Part shown: positions 1-12,500 of the stretch, piece after piece
Numbering within the stretch: the stretch's first letter is position 1
How the letters are laid out: each line of letters opens with the position of its first letter
NCBI GenBank assembly: GCA_023313575.1
Contig: JAJTTP010000024.1
Span: 539,423-603,422, forward strand
Source of the DNA: Eutypella sp. D-1
Lineage: Eukaryota > Ascomycota > Sordariomycetes > Xylariales > Diatrypaceae
Direction: 5' to 3'
Length of the DNA stretch: 64,000 nucleotides
Notes under the pieces: generated by a model
The model's input: only the letters and a program-made list of their open reading frames with translations
What the model was told of the DNA's origin: nothing
Databases searched by the model: none
Made by a program: the position numbers and the translations under genes

Positions 1-293
1 CTTCTTCTGCCCCAGCTGCTGCAGCAGGGAAAGAGCCTGTGCCAGAGAAGACGAGCGGTAGCGCGGCCGCTGACGAGAAGAAGTCGGAGGAGACGGACGT
101 TCGCAGGAGGCAGTTATACGGGCTAGGGAAAACTCTCGTCTCGAACGCGATCGATATCGTGATCCCGGGTGCTATTGTGGGGTGGCTTGATGTCAGCCCC
201 GGTACTATCGGCGTGGCTATGTTCGTCACGACGATACTTACTACCGTGGATGTATGGGACCGTTGCGGGAAGGAGGTGCTGGCTAAGCAGTGA
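1..293 (+). CDS. 3' end of a PEX11-like peroxisomal membrane protein gene (partial)
   Basis: The reading frame is open from base 3 to the TGA at 291-293, so only the last ~96 codons are in the window and the true start lies upstream; no ATG is present in this part. An Ala/Pro/Lys/Glu-rich linker is followed by RRRQLYGLGKTLVSNA, then a hydrophobic stretch IDIVIPGAIVGWLDVSP and a second one, GTIGVAMFVTTILTTV, ending in DVWDRCGKEVLAKQ. This pattern (Asp-hydrophobic-Pro helix, Gly-Trp, 'SPGTIGV...' helix, then a Trp near the end) is what I know from the C-terminal membrane region of fungal PEX11 proteins, which tubulate and divide peroxisomes. The family call rests on pattern memory of a short C-terminal piece; another small integral membrane protein is possible. 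No intron is needed here. The gene converges with the minus-strand gene ending at 799. Confidence 0.55.
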   Translation, partial: SSAPAAAAGKEPVPEKTSGSAAADEKKSEETDVRRRQLYGLGKTLVSNAIDIVIPGAIVGWLDVSPGTIGVAMFVTTILTTVDVWDRCGKEVLAKQ

Positions 294-798
294 AGAGATA
301 TGCGCGAGATTGGTGTTTTTCGGGTGGTATTACGGGATTTGTTGGGTAGCCCGCTCGTTGAGACAGTTAATTTGAGTCGGAAGACACGGAATTGAATACT
401 TCGCAATGGTTCATTGCCTAGGTGAAATATAGGGGGTTTGAAATGCATTGTTAGCTGTTTTCAGGCCTTCATTATTCTATCCTATGCTTGTTCTGGATGA
501 TCACCACGTTTCGTTCAATAGCCATACATACTGGCCCTTGAGCTAAGCGCTTCCGTGATCTGGTTACAGCGGAAAGCCCCCGATCTTGGTTCGTCATAAG
601 CAATATCTCGTTCCAATAGCTTCCCCCTACCTTCCCCCCCCCCCCCGGTGATGAAAATCATCGAATGTATAATGACCAAGACGAGAGGCCTTCTTGGATA
701 TGCCAGCGTCCCAACAGCAGTATAATAGAAGCGTATGTCCTTGGTATCAACCCTCCTCATCTTATGCAAATAATTGCATTGGAACTTTGGACTTTGGA
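294..798. other. Convergent intergenic region with a 13-base C run
   Basis: This stretch lies between two convergent gene ends and should hold both 3' UTRs and poly(A) sites. It contains a homopolymer of 13 C at 634-646. A minus-strand open frame at 515-805 spans the C run, overlaps the end of the neighbouring gene by a few bases and shows no family features; I do not regard it as a gene. Confidence 0.5.
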
Positions 799-2076
799 CT
801 AGCATACACGAGCGTTGACTAGCATCTTCGGTGTTTCACGGCCGTCTTCCGAGGAAATAGTCCATTTGGCCAGGCCTGGAGAGATCACGAGACTGACCAG
901 ATCATTTCCAGACTCCTCGCCCTTGGACTCCACATCCATCCAGGTCTTATCAATCTTTTGGTTGCAATATTGACCACCCATAACCTGTCCTGGATGAGGT
1001 AGGTATGTTCCCTCGGCTTGAGCCATTGCTTTTGCGAAGACTGCCGCCTTTTCGAGGATGGTCGTCAATTGTGTACGGAGTTCTTTCGCGGTGACCGAAC
1101 TAGAATATTTCAACAGAAGTCCTGCCATGTCGACCGCTATTCGGTATCTCCTTATTCTCTCGCTCTCTAAGCCAGCAGCGTCTCCGTAAACCTGGTTTAG
1201 TAATTTTCCGGTCTGCGTTCGCCAGGCGTTATACATCGGTATCGTTACCCTTCTCCTCTCCGCAGGATTGTCTATGATTAAATTAGTGAGCATATCGTCG
1301 GGGAAAGGAATCTGTAACGACATACTTCTTAACGCTATACGAATGGTTTCGATGACGTAACTTGTCTCAATATGATACACCGCGCACGGTCTAGACAAAT
1401 ATTTATTATCTAGCATACGCCAGATTGCTGCTTCAATCAATGTTTTGTGATTAAAATTGAGAAGGTTGCTTGCGTTAGGGGTTAGACCATTGAACAAATC
1501 TAAATCTTTCAATGGAGAAGCCCTCGAAGGCAGGCCATTGAAGTTCTAGTCCGTAAAGCTGGAGATGGCGATCTTGAGACTTATGAATTGTCGTCGGATC
1601 TCTTCTTCGGGCGATGTTTGCGGTGTCTTGTGAGATCCTAGTTTCTCGTCGTCTTCACACAGCAGCTGCCATATTTTTAGGGGCTTTTCTTTGTTGTTGC
1701 AGACTTCCTTGTCCTCTAGCTGCAACTGATTGTGTTCACCGCTGCCTTTGCCATCTCGGACCCCCTTCGTTTCCAAGGCTTTCTGCAAGGACTCTCGTAG
1801 GTTACGATTTTCCTCCTCTAGGGCAAAGTTTCGGGTTTGTGCTCTCTGAAGCTGTTGAGCGTGGACCTTCGTAATCTCGAAAAGGTCGGCGTGAAATTGA
1901 GGACCCGCGGGCGTAGGCACGACCGTAAGATCCTGCCTACCGCGTTTTGAGACACGCTCTTGCTCTAGGGGTGACAGATCAATGGATTGCTCAGATGGTC
2001 TCTTGAGGCCAAGATTATGGTTGGAGGCATCGCTGCCATGAGAGCCGTACGGTTTATCAGTAGGTGGTACGCCCAT
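799..2076 (-). pseudogene. Coiled-coil protein of unknown function, interrupted by one in-frame TAG
   Basis: From the ATG at 2076-2074 a frame runs 176 codons to a TAG (1548-1546). The same frame then continues without a shift for another 248 codons to a TAG at 801-799. The N-terminal part has a basic stretch (VSKRGRQ), a possible nuclear signal, and a predicted coiled coil around residues 70-97 (QLQRAQTRNFALEEENRNLR). The C-terminal part is a helical region beginning FNGLTPNASNLLNF with many aromatic and charged residues. Both halves have similar composition and the second has no good ATG near its 5' end, so I read them as one ~424-residue protein. The interrupting stop could be a CAG-to-TAG change, a RIP-type transition. 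An intron removing it would need a 35-base GTCTCA...CTAG interval, too short for a normal fungal intron. I do not recognise the family. Alternatives are two short proteins or a sequencing error. Confidence 0.5.
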
Positions 2077-3434
2077 CTCTACGGTAAGGGTTAGAATGAA
2101 TGAAGGAGGGGTGGGGGTGAGATGCGATAGGTTCCATATGGTAATTGAGGATAAAAGTGATTATTCAGTAGAAGGTCTTTGAAGTAAACAATTATGGCTC
2201 AACCGTAAACTTGAATGTAGTAAACCAGGCTGCTAGGAATAATAAAGCGTATGTTCATTAGCAGCGAGTGGGAACTTGTAGTGGGAAGAGTTTCACGTGC
2301 TGTAAGGAGATAGCAATAGAAGAATAAGAATAGAACCTTAGGTAGTACCCCGACAAGAGCATAATACAAGTTCCGACATTACGTCATTATCTACAAGTTG
2401 ATACTGTGTATACATATGTACATATGTAGGTAGGGAAAGGTCGAGCACATCGAGCACTCCTTCCTTTATTCTTAAACGACTATTACCACGTAGGGAAACC
2501 ACGATCTACGATATGTACCTAGGGCTGCTAGGTACATATGTCAATAAGGTGAATCACTCTCACTTTTCGACTTCCTTGCAGTATTAACCTGTTTTGTCCC
2601 CTTTCCTCAATGTAAGTAGAACTGGATTCACAGTTTGCATTTGAAGCAGTTTCCTTTAATTAGCAACTATGTGTTACAAACAGCTCATTCCAAGGTAATA
2701 CCCTCAGATAACAGTCATGTGAAAATAAAAGCAATTGCTAAGGTTTATGGATTGTTAAGCAAGCCATAGCAGTCTATCCCATGTTTAGTGATAACCTCTT
2801 TTCTATATAAAGGGAATATGATCACTCGTATCTTGAGTGATCTCTCTTTCGTTAAGTGTTGATTATTATAAGTACTTAAGTGATCCTTTCTGTATCTTCT
2901 GGTATACTAGGTACTATTAAGACTAGTGGTAACGGCTTCGTTACACTACATAGGTAAACAGGTAGCACCTTCCAACTTCTATTTTTGATTCATTGTGTTT
3001 GCGACCACTGTAATGTGGAAAGGATAACCAGGCCATGCACTATAACGCTAATTTCGAAGACTCATTACAAGCCCTGGAGTGTAATAGTATGGTTACTACA
3101 ATAGGTACTTGCTTTCCTACGTATATTGGCGCTATAGCTATCAATAGGTATCACCTCAACGGCTCCCCATCGCATTGAATGCTTCAGGCCCTATTGTATC
3201 CACCCACACGTTGCCATTTCTTTTTCTTTTACTATTTATATGACCCTTTGCACCATAGTTTCCATCCTTTCTTCTGATCTTCTCATCTAGAGATTTCTTA
3301 AAAGACTGAGGAGCTCGTTATTCTATCACAACGTCATCTTCAGTGCTGTGATCTATACTGCCTTAACCAGGCATTCATTACAATCCTCTATTGCAACCTT
3401 CTATCGTCAACTTGCACTATTGCAGAACATAACC
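2077..3434. other. Divergent intergenic region with TATA-like boxes
   Basis: About 1.36 kb separate the starts of two divergently oriented genes; both promoters must be here. TATA-like strings occur at 2804-2812 (tatataaag) and 3233-3241 (tatttatat, about 200 bases before the Hsp70-like ATG, followed by a CT-rich tract near 3262-3290). A perfect 8+8 inverted repeat lies at 2820-2842. No open frame here has coding character. Confidence 0.4.
2820..2842. repeat. Perfect 8-bp inverted repeat, 7-base spacer
   Basis: GATCACTC, spacer GTATCTT, then GAGTGATC. It sits just after a TATA-like box at 2804-2812. It could be a protein-binding palindrome or chance; a related half-site (AAGTGATC) follows at about 2876-2883. 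Confidence 0.4.
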
Positions 3435-5739
3435 ATGTCTGTTCCCTCTCAGGTCAACTCTTCTCTCAACCTGTCAACTCCATGGTCAGACACTGCCACG
3501 ATGCCGTCCGACCAAAAGGTGGTGGTTGGAATCAACTTGGGGACAACGTAAGTTATTAGTATTCCTAATTTATGGAATGAACTCAGAGACCCGCTGCCCT
3601 CTCATTCCAGGCACATTTCTCCAATATTTGCTGTAGGCAGTTTGTATCTGACAGTTTCTAGGCTTTGTAGCGTTTCCTACGCACTTATACGAAGAGACTC
3701 GGAGCCACCCTCAATCGTTCACGCTATCTCTCGGTGGCATGGAGCCGAAGTCCCCCAGCGCCCTCCCCGTCAAGGCGTGAATGTGCCAACAACGGTACCA
3801 ACCAAGATCTCCTATGACTCCGAGGGAAAGGTCACATGGGGTTACGCGGTCCCTGACGATGCGGCTGTCATCGAATGCTTGAAGCTCCTCGAAGAAGAAT
3901 ATTTCAAGCAACTTGCTGAAGATCAGGGAAATTCGGCCCTATTTCAGTACTCAGCTACATGTAGGGCACAACGAGAACAACTCAAAGCCCTTAGGAAAGA
4001 TCTCACCACAGTCATCAGTGATTACTGTAAGCCATTTCTTAGCTGTATTTCATTTCTTTTGTGTTGCAAGTTAACATTGACTATAGTACGGGAGTTATGG
4101 AAGGACGTTTGGGGTCAGATCAACAGCACTCTGGGCAATATTGCAGGCGACGTTCCTCGACAAATTGTTCTCACCTTCCCCACCTCATGGACCCAATGGA
4201 TCTGTACAAAGTTGATTCAGAGTGCGCAGATCCCGGAATTCTGCGATGAAACTATGGCCGGCAAGCCGCAGGTCCTCACGTTGCGCGATAACAAGGCCGC
4301 TGCCATCTCCATGATGTCTTCCAATCGCCAGACACTCCCGAGGATTGATACTGGTGATTACATTATAACTGTCAATATCAGAGGTCAGTCCTGATGCCAC
4401 CAAACCCTTAATCATATCATTCATACAACCTCTTTAATGGCCCGAGCTAATACTTAATACGTTGCCGACAGATGACGCAGTGGTACGTCTATAAGATCAT
4501 ATCCACATCTCCATTCATACGAGACTAACGGAAGCTGTGCCTGCCCTAGGATGTGATGAACTTCTACGTGGTTGAAACGGTTGAAACAGCACCATCTGAA
4601 AGGCTCCTCGAATGTGAAGTGGCCAGTAAGTTGATCATTAGTTGGGCTTTGGAGCTCTTGGCTGGAGTTGAACACCTACACGTCTCTGAAGCCAGTCTTA
4701 CTAACTCTAACAGGACAACAGATCGGCATAATTTCTGCGGATCAGCACTTTGAGAAGTACATGATGGAGTACATCCCTCGATTGGAGCTTCCGCTAGGCC
4801 CTTACCCCTGCAACCTTGAAGCTGTGCGCTACGCCTGGAAGCATTCGCCTGAATCGATCAAACACCATTTTGACAACATCAAAGGTGAATTTTTACAAGT
4901 TGGGGACATGGGTCCACTTGTAAGACTCGACAACCAGGGAATTTCGAATTGCTTTCAACAATCTGTTCTCCCAGCCATTAAAAACATGGTGACAGAACGG
5001 GTGAAAAATATCAAGAGTGTCACCAACCAGGCCGCACAAAGACCGCCGAAGATAGTAAGAATTTGAACCCCCTGCCAAAACCCACTTCCCCAGCCTTTCC
5101 GACAACGCACGTTGACACAATCATCGTCAAATGTATCTTCTGTTTTGCAGAAAAATACTAACTTAAATTAGTCTGTCTTCCTAGTGGGCGAGTTCGCTCG
5201 AATGCCCTATATCTATACGGCCCTGCGAGACTATCTAGATGCTGATATTCCAATCCTACAAGACTCCTCCAGTGTTGACTCGTATGTATTATTTCTATCA
5301 GTCAATAAGGCCTGAATGCTCATCAGGTGCAAATTTGCCGTACGTTTGGTTTACTAAGGATGATTTTTGCAGATGGTCTTCCGTCGCCTACGGCGCGGTA
5401 ACGTACGGGGTCGGCACCCCACTAGGAGAACAACCCGATCCGATAGTGTACAGCTGGGGCTGGAGCTTTTCAGAGCCTTATGATACCCAGATACACTGGT
5501 CTGCCAATCGTGTCACAGAGGCGATGTTCCGTGAAAACCCAGGCCAATGTCTTGATTACAGTGCCATTTATCAGTTACGGGTGCGAGAACCCGGTGTTGC
5601 ACTGCAAATACGTGTCTACAGGTCCACTCTCCCAGAACCACCGACAATCTTACGGGGTTACTTCCCCGAAGGGGGGAAATTGAAGGTCGTGTATGACGCT
5701 CTCACTCTCGAGCTACCTCCCATGGCGGCGACCGCGTAA
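3435..5739 (+). CDS. Hsp70-like ATPase-fold protein, multi-exon, degenerate, frameshifted at the 3' end
   Basis: Proposed exons: 3435-3547, 3671-4026, 4087-4383, 4472-4482 (11 bases), 4550-4625, 4714-5054, 5172-5281, 5373-5739; they add up to an open 556-residue frame. The start at 3435 has a good context (aaccATGtc); ATG 3348 and 3501 are alternatives. The intron before exon 7 has a TACTAAC branch site at 5156-5162. Family signs: VVVGINLGTT (phosphate-1 loop of the actin/Hsp70 fold), SVFLVGEFARMPYIYTALRD (the adenosine/VGGF-type motif) and SVAYGAVTYGVG near the end of the ATPase domain. This is the fungal cytosolic Hsp70-like group, not a canonical chaperone. The usual DxGGGT phosphate-2 motif is replaced by RDDAVDV, so ATP hydrolysis is doubtful. 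The first intron may instead end at 3661. After the TAA at 5737-5739 the normal C-terminal reading continues in another frame to 5900, so the gene may be decaying. Confidence 0.7.
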
Positions 5740-5900
5740 CAACTTATATCGTTGATGCAAGGAAATGCATGAACCCGTTTCCCATCATCTTGCATTGGGA
5801 CTGGCAGATCCGCGTCAGCAGCAGGTCTATCGAAATGACCGCAGCGGGCCTACGGGGCGATCAAGTCGGCGAGCTGGACATTGGCTATACCGTGTTTTGA
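5736..5900 (+). pseudogene. Out-of-frame C-terminal tail of the Hsp70-like gene
   Basis: In the frame offset from the last exon, GTAACAACT onwards encodes about 54 residues (VTTYIVDARKCMNP... to GELDIGYTVF) ending in TGA at 5898-5900. This has the composition and ending of a genuine C-terminus and starts exactly where the upstream frame stops. One missing base near 5734-5736 explains the break. No plausible intron was found (no GT...AG pair restores the frame). A sequencing error is the alternative. Confidence 0.55.
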
Positions 5901-6590
5901 CAATCGGGATATCACGGGGACGTCAGGGAGACTTTCAGGAGGGATGAGACTAGACTGGATACGAGCATTAACCGCATCGGCGTTGATGGAATGCTCTGGA
6001 AATCTCTATGGATGGCGGGACTCGGCGCCATTCCGTTGCACGACTTGAATTGATAAGTCGAGATGTAGTCTGAACAGGTATCAACTGCCTATAGAAAACT
6101 TATTTCCTTTCATGTCAACTTCCATGTGTATCAACCGAGACCGAATTTTCCATTTCTGTGATATTCTCATTTCTTTCACTCTTGTTCATCAACCCAGAAC
6201 CTTGAACGGTGTTGGGCGACAGTTAGGAATGAGGGGAGTCTAGCCAACCCACACCTCGCTCGTATGTAGCACGCGGCCAGCCACGCCGATTGCTATATCC
6301 TTCAACACGGAGTGTGGAATCCGGTAGCTGCTCAGCCCTATCGTTTGCATGTCTGCGGGAGTACATGATCCCATTGGATGCGGGGACACAGGCCCAAGAG
6401 CCAAACGGGCATCCCCGACCCGACACTTCCCGCTGCCACCTTCGCTAATTGCACAGTGTCGCATTGCACGATTAAATTACCTGCATAATCCCGCACGGTA
6501 GATTAAGCTGTTTATATGATCGGTTGCTGGCAATGTATTTATGAGATATTTTCCATGCTCTCGTTTTATAAAGGTACGAAGTACCGGAGT
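5901..6590. other. Intergenic region leading to the AT-rich boundary
   Basis: Ordinary base composition, no supportable gene. Minus-strand open frames at 6223-6464 overlap one another in different frames and have no recognisable features. Composition changes abruptly near 6590 (gtgaaataaaaagttatt). Confidence 0.5.
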
Positions 6591-9500
6591 GAAATAAAAA
6601 GTTATTATATTAATTTTATTTTATAAAGACTTTTTATAATTTTCGGATTTATATATTTTAAATAAAGTAATAATTTAATAAATAATATTTATTTCGTATT
6701 TAATTATTAATTATATACAGTTATAATTATATCATAATAATATTTATTAATTATTAAATTATAAATTTATTAAGCCGTTAAAATTACCGGGTTATAATAA
6801 ATAAAATTAATAAGATTATTATAACCTGGTTAAATTATTAAGCTTAAATAAAATTAATATAAAATAAAAGTCTTTAATTTTTAATATTAATTAAAATTTA
6901 ACCAGTTAAAAAATAACTTACGGTTATGTTTTTATACTTTTTCTTTTATAAATATAAAGTTAAATATTAATATAAAAAATATAAATTATTTAATGTAATG
7001 GCTATATATTTAATTATTTCTTTTTATAAAAGAAAAGTTTAAATCTTTTAATAACCGTTATTTTAACGGCTTATTTTAATATATTAAAATAAAAGCTTAA
7101 CGTTAATAATTAATTTACGGTATATTTACCGTTTAAAAAAAACGAAAATTAACGTTTTAATTTTAAAAAATATTTAATAATAAAAATTCGGGGTTTTTAT
7201 CGAATATAAAAGTTTTACGTTTTATAATAACTTAATTATTAATAAATTTTATTTTATTTATTAATTACCCCGAATTTTCCGATTAACGTTTATAAATTTA
7301 TGGGTTACGTATATATATATGTTACGGTCGTATTAATGTTAAATAATAATAAAAAAAATATTAAAGTATAATAAAAAACGTAAAAGTTTTTTTTTTAAAT
7401 TAATTACGCGTAAATAATATCTTATAAAAGTATTTATAATAACGACCGATATAAGCTAAGGAGTATTTAATAATAATAATAATAATAATATAAAAAATAT
7501 TTATATTAATATTTTAAATTATTTATATAAAATAGTTATAAATTATTTTACCAAATAATATAAAATAAATATTTATTCTTTTATCGATTATTCTTTATAT
7601 TAAAAAACTATTTTCAATTATTTATATTTATAATCGTAATAATTTAAACGCTTTTTTTATATAATTACCGGTAATTTAAACAACATTTTAATTAACCCGG
7701 ACGGGGCCGGTATAACTTTTTATTTAAAAACGGTTTCAAGATCTTTTCGATTTATTTATAAAACCGACCCGAAAGTAATAAAAAAGTATTAAATTTTCGA
7801 ATTTATTTATAAAGATTAAAAAGGTTTTAAAAATTATAATTTTATTATAATAAACCCGTTAAAACTTGCGTTGATAAAAAAAGGTTTTATTATAAAAATT
7901 AAATATTGTTTCGTAAAATTCGAAAAAATAAAAAGCTGTAATTATTTTTATATTATTAAAAACTCGGATAATAATTTAAAAAAGGCTTTCTTTTCGATTT
8001 TAAAGAATAAAAGCGTTAATAATTTAAATTCGAATATAAAATTCTTTTTTAAAAAGTTTAATTATATAAAATAAATATGTTAAGTCGAAAAATACAAATT
8101 TATTTTTACGTATTTATTTTACCGGTTTTATAAATCCGTGGTTAAAATTTTATTTATTAAAAATAAAATAGAATTAAATTATAAAAAGCTTTTAAGCTTT
8201 TATTTAAAATTTATTATTACGGTTAAAAAAACATTAATTAAAAATTTTAAAAACATTTTATTTTAAATTAAATTATATATCCGGTTATTAAATAATTTAA
8301 AAGCTATATAATAATAATTAAATTAAACCTTTTACTAATTTAATTATTATTTAATAAAATTTAAAAAATAAGAATTTTAACTTAAATCGGAAAAAGATTA
8401 AATTAAATTTTATTATATAAAATTATTCCCGGTTTTACGTAAAAATATTATACGGAATTTAAAAAACTTATTTTAAAAATGTAACGATATAATGAATTTT
8501 ATAACTTAACGGTAAAATCATTTAACCCCGGTAAAATATTTAAAAAACGGTTTGAAAAAATAAAAATAATTTAAATAAATAATAAATTAAACCCAATTTC
8601 TTTAATATGTAAGATTATTATTAAAAGAATAATAATCGATTTTAACCGGGATTATAAAATTAAAAATTAAAAAGTAATTTAAAAACGGAAAAATAACCGA
8701 TTCGGTATTATAATTATAATAAATAAAGTTATATTAAAAGAATTATTTTTATTAAAAAAATGTACAATTAATAATAATTAAGCTTTTATTAAATTTATTT
8801 ATTTTTATTTTTTACGTCTTTTATATTTTATATTTTAATATAAATTTAATTTAATTCTTTACCGGTTTATCGGGATTAAAATTATTATAAAATGATTAAT
8901 ATTAGCGTATAAAGGTTATTAAATTAAAATCGTTTTAAGTGATAAAAAAAGTACTATTTATAAATTTAAAAGATTTTATATAATTAATAATCGGGATTCT
9001 TTTTAAAAAAAAGCTTTATATTATTATTATAAGTTATTTTAATCTTTTAACGGTGTTATAAAAGAAAGTGTTTTAATTATTATCGTTTTTTAATTAAAAC
9101 AAAGCCCGAAAAACGGTATAATTAAATGTTTTATAAAAACCATTATAACGGTAATAAGTAGTGTTTTATTATTTACGATAATGTTATAAATATCGGATAT
9201 TTATAATAATTACCCCCGGTCGGGAAAAAGGTAATTACGGCTTGTAATAAAGTAAATAATAAAAAGGATTATTAATAAAAAAAGATAAAAAACAAACGAA
9301 AATATATAATAAAATAAAAAACGGAGATAAGTATTTAGTTTTAATAAAAACGTTTAATAAAGTAAAAGGAAAATTATAAGTTATTATTTATTTAATTAAA
9401 ATTAAAAGTTATAAATATTATTATTATAATCGTAAATATCGTTTTAATTATAAGTCGGGATTATAATTATTTACCGGGCGATAAAATAAAATAATAAAAT

Positions 9501-12500
9501 ATCATTTAATTATTATTATTATTATCGTGGTTATTATAATAATTATTAATATCCCGGTTAAAGTAAAAAAAAAGGTAAATTATATAAAGTAAAATCGATT
9601 TTATAATTATCCTTTTTTAAAAACTAAATATAAAAATATTATTTAATCTTTACCGTTATTCTAATTATAATCGTTTTAATTAAAGTTATAACAGTTATTA
9701 TAACCGTTTACCGGGTTATTAAATATAAAGAATTTATTTATTACTTTTATTTAATTCTGGTTTATTTTATTTACTTATAAAATTAATAAGTTTAATAAAA
9801 TACTTTTTTAATTTTTCTTTATAAATAATTTAAAAGATTTTACCGGGATATTTAAATCGGTAAAGTTTATAATTAATAATAAGAACGTTTATATATAATA
9901 AATAATGTTTTTTCGTTTTTTTAAATTATTTACGTAATTAATAATAATAATATATACGGTTATAATTTAATATTTATATTTCTATCGTTAATTTTAATTT
10001 AAAGTTAAATAAATATTAAAGTTTAATATTAAATAAACGTTATAAGTACCGAAATTACGGTTTTTAAATTTACGGTTACGGTTATTTACGGTTAAGCGGT
10101 AATTATTTAAAGTTAAAGGGTAGTTATTTAAAATTAAGTAATAATTATTTAAAATTAAACGGTAATCGTTTAAAAATCGGCAGCGGGCGTAAAAGTATAT
10201 ATTTTATTCGTGTTAATTTAAATTAATAGTTTTAATCGTATAAAATTATTAAAATAACTGCTTTATAACATATTCGGTTATCCGAAAGAATATTATAAAA
10301 TACCGAAAATAAAATATAATAAAACATAAGGCTACCTTTACCGGTAACATAATAACCCTCGTTTTATACTGGTTATAATTATTAAAGTAATTATTAATTA
10401 TTAAATTAATTAGTAAAATAGTTACTAAAATAATTATTAAAATAATTAACGGTATAATTAATAAGATATTATATTAAATATATTACGTTTATAAACGGTT
10501 TAATACTTATTATTTATATAGTATAATAATTATTAAAGTTACCGAAATAGATTGTTTTTTTAAATTTATATATTAACAAGTAAGTCTTTTATAATTATTA
10601 TTAATTTAATAACGGTTTAAAACGTAACGTAATTCCTTAATTTAATTAAATTATATAAGATTTATTTATATATTTTATAAATTAAAAATAAAATATAAAT
10701 CATTTTTATTTTATATGTAATTATTTAGCCGGCTTTTTATAAAGTTTAGAATTTTTTATTTATAATAAATTCTATTCCTTTTTTAAATAACTTTTGTTTA
10801 ATTAAATTCGTAAATATTAATTAATTTTTAATTTTTATACTTTTAATTATTTGATTTTTAAATTTAAACTTTTATGTTTATAATTAATTTTCTTTACGGT
10901 ATTTTATTTTTAAATATTTAAAACCCGCTTTTTTAACCGTAACGATTAATATAATTATATTTACGGCCGTAAAAAATATAATTTATATAAGTTAATTTAA
11001 AAAAACTTACCGTATAAATAAAATAAGATTTTATATAATTTCGGGAATATATAACACGGTAATAACGGCATATCCGATAAAAACACGGAATTATATTTAT
11101 ATAAATAATTTAACTGTTTTTTACCGTTTAATAAATAAAAAACTATATTTTATCGTATTTAAAAAACGTATAATATAACGGTTTATTTATATTAATTATA
11201 TTTATATCGAAAATACAAACTTAATAAAAGTTTTAAATTACCGAATTAAAAATATATAATATATTATAATCGCCATTATCGATAAATTATTTCATTTTAT
11301 TAAAAAGATTAATTTATTAATAACATTTTTAATTTTAAAAGCGAAATTAAAATAATTAATATACACGTAATATAATTAAATTATTAAAATATTTATTTAA
11401 GTTTTATTATTATTTATATTTAAACCGTTATTATCATTTTTATTATTATTATTATTACTTTTTTCGTTATCCCCGTTATTACTATTATCCGAATCGTTAT
11501 TTCTTTTATTATTAAAATCCGCGTAATTATCGGATAAAATATTAATAAAATATTTAAGGAATTCTTTTATAACCGTTTTTATATTATTATCCGAAAAAAT
11601 AAAAATAGTATTATCCGAGCTTTTTATTTTATCGGGAAACGGTAATATATTCCCGTCGTAATTATAAACCCGGATATAAAATTTAATTAATATTAATATA
11701 TTAATTTTAATTATTTATATATAAAAAGATAAATATATATATATATATATATTAAATAAAATAAACTTTATTAATATAAACGCGTAACGGTAAAATATAT
11801 TTTTATATTTAATTATTATAGTTATTATAAATATTTTAATACGTAATTTATTATTTATATATATTATAATATGTTTATATTTTCTTTTTATTTATCGGAT
11901 TTATTTGTAAATATTTAAAGGTTTTTATAAAGTTATATAATTACCGAAAGTATTAAATTTATTTCGTAACTATTAATAATTTAATCGATAACTTTATATT
12001 TTTAATAAATTATAAAATGTTCATAATTAATTTAATACTTTTAAACCGTAATTATAAAAATAAAAGATTATAATTTATTAAAAATGCTTAAACCGGTACG
12101 AAAACGTTAATTTTCCGGCGCATTATATCGTCCGTTTTAATTAAAATGTTAAACGGTTTAAAAAAAGTAAAGAAAGGTTTTGTTTTTAAAAGATATCGTA
12201 ATTATACTTTACGATATTAATAAATATATTACGTTAATTTTAATTAATTAATTAATAAGGAAATACTTTTAAAAAGTTAAAGATTATATTAACGGAAATA
12301 AATAATAAACTTTTAACGTAAAAGAAATATAAAAAAGTTATAAATAAATTAAACGGAATAATAATAATAAGTTTATAAAATAAAACTTTATAATAAAAAT
12401 ACTAAAACTAAATAATAAAAAAATAAAAGAATACGAACTTATAAAACAGATTAAATAATAATTTAATAAAGAAAAAACCAAAAGCGGTAATAATAACGAT

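Noticed and set aside
515..805. 96-codon minus-strand frame
   Set aside because: It crosses a 13-C run and overlaps the 3' end of a better-supported gene; no family features.
3711..5120. Minus-strand frames opposite the Hsp70-like gene (3711-3911, 4185-4424, 4454-4675, 4893-5120)
   Set aside because: Shadows of the plus-strand exons; the plus strand has consistent splice sites and family motifs.
6223..6464. Two overlapping minus-strand frames
   Set aside because: They overlap in different frames and show no motif; probably chance.
7871..8074. 67-codon Lys/Phe/Asn-rich frame in AT-rich DNA
   Set aside because: Composition explains it; no recognisable domain.
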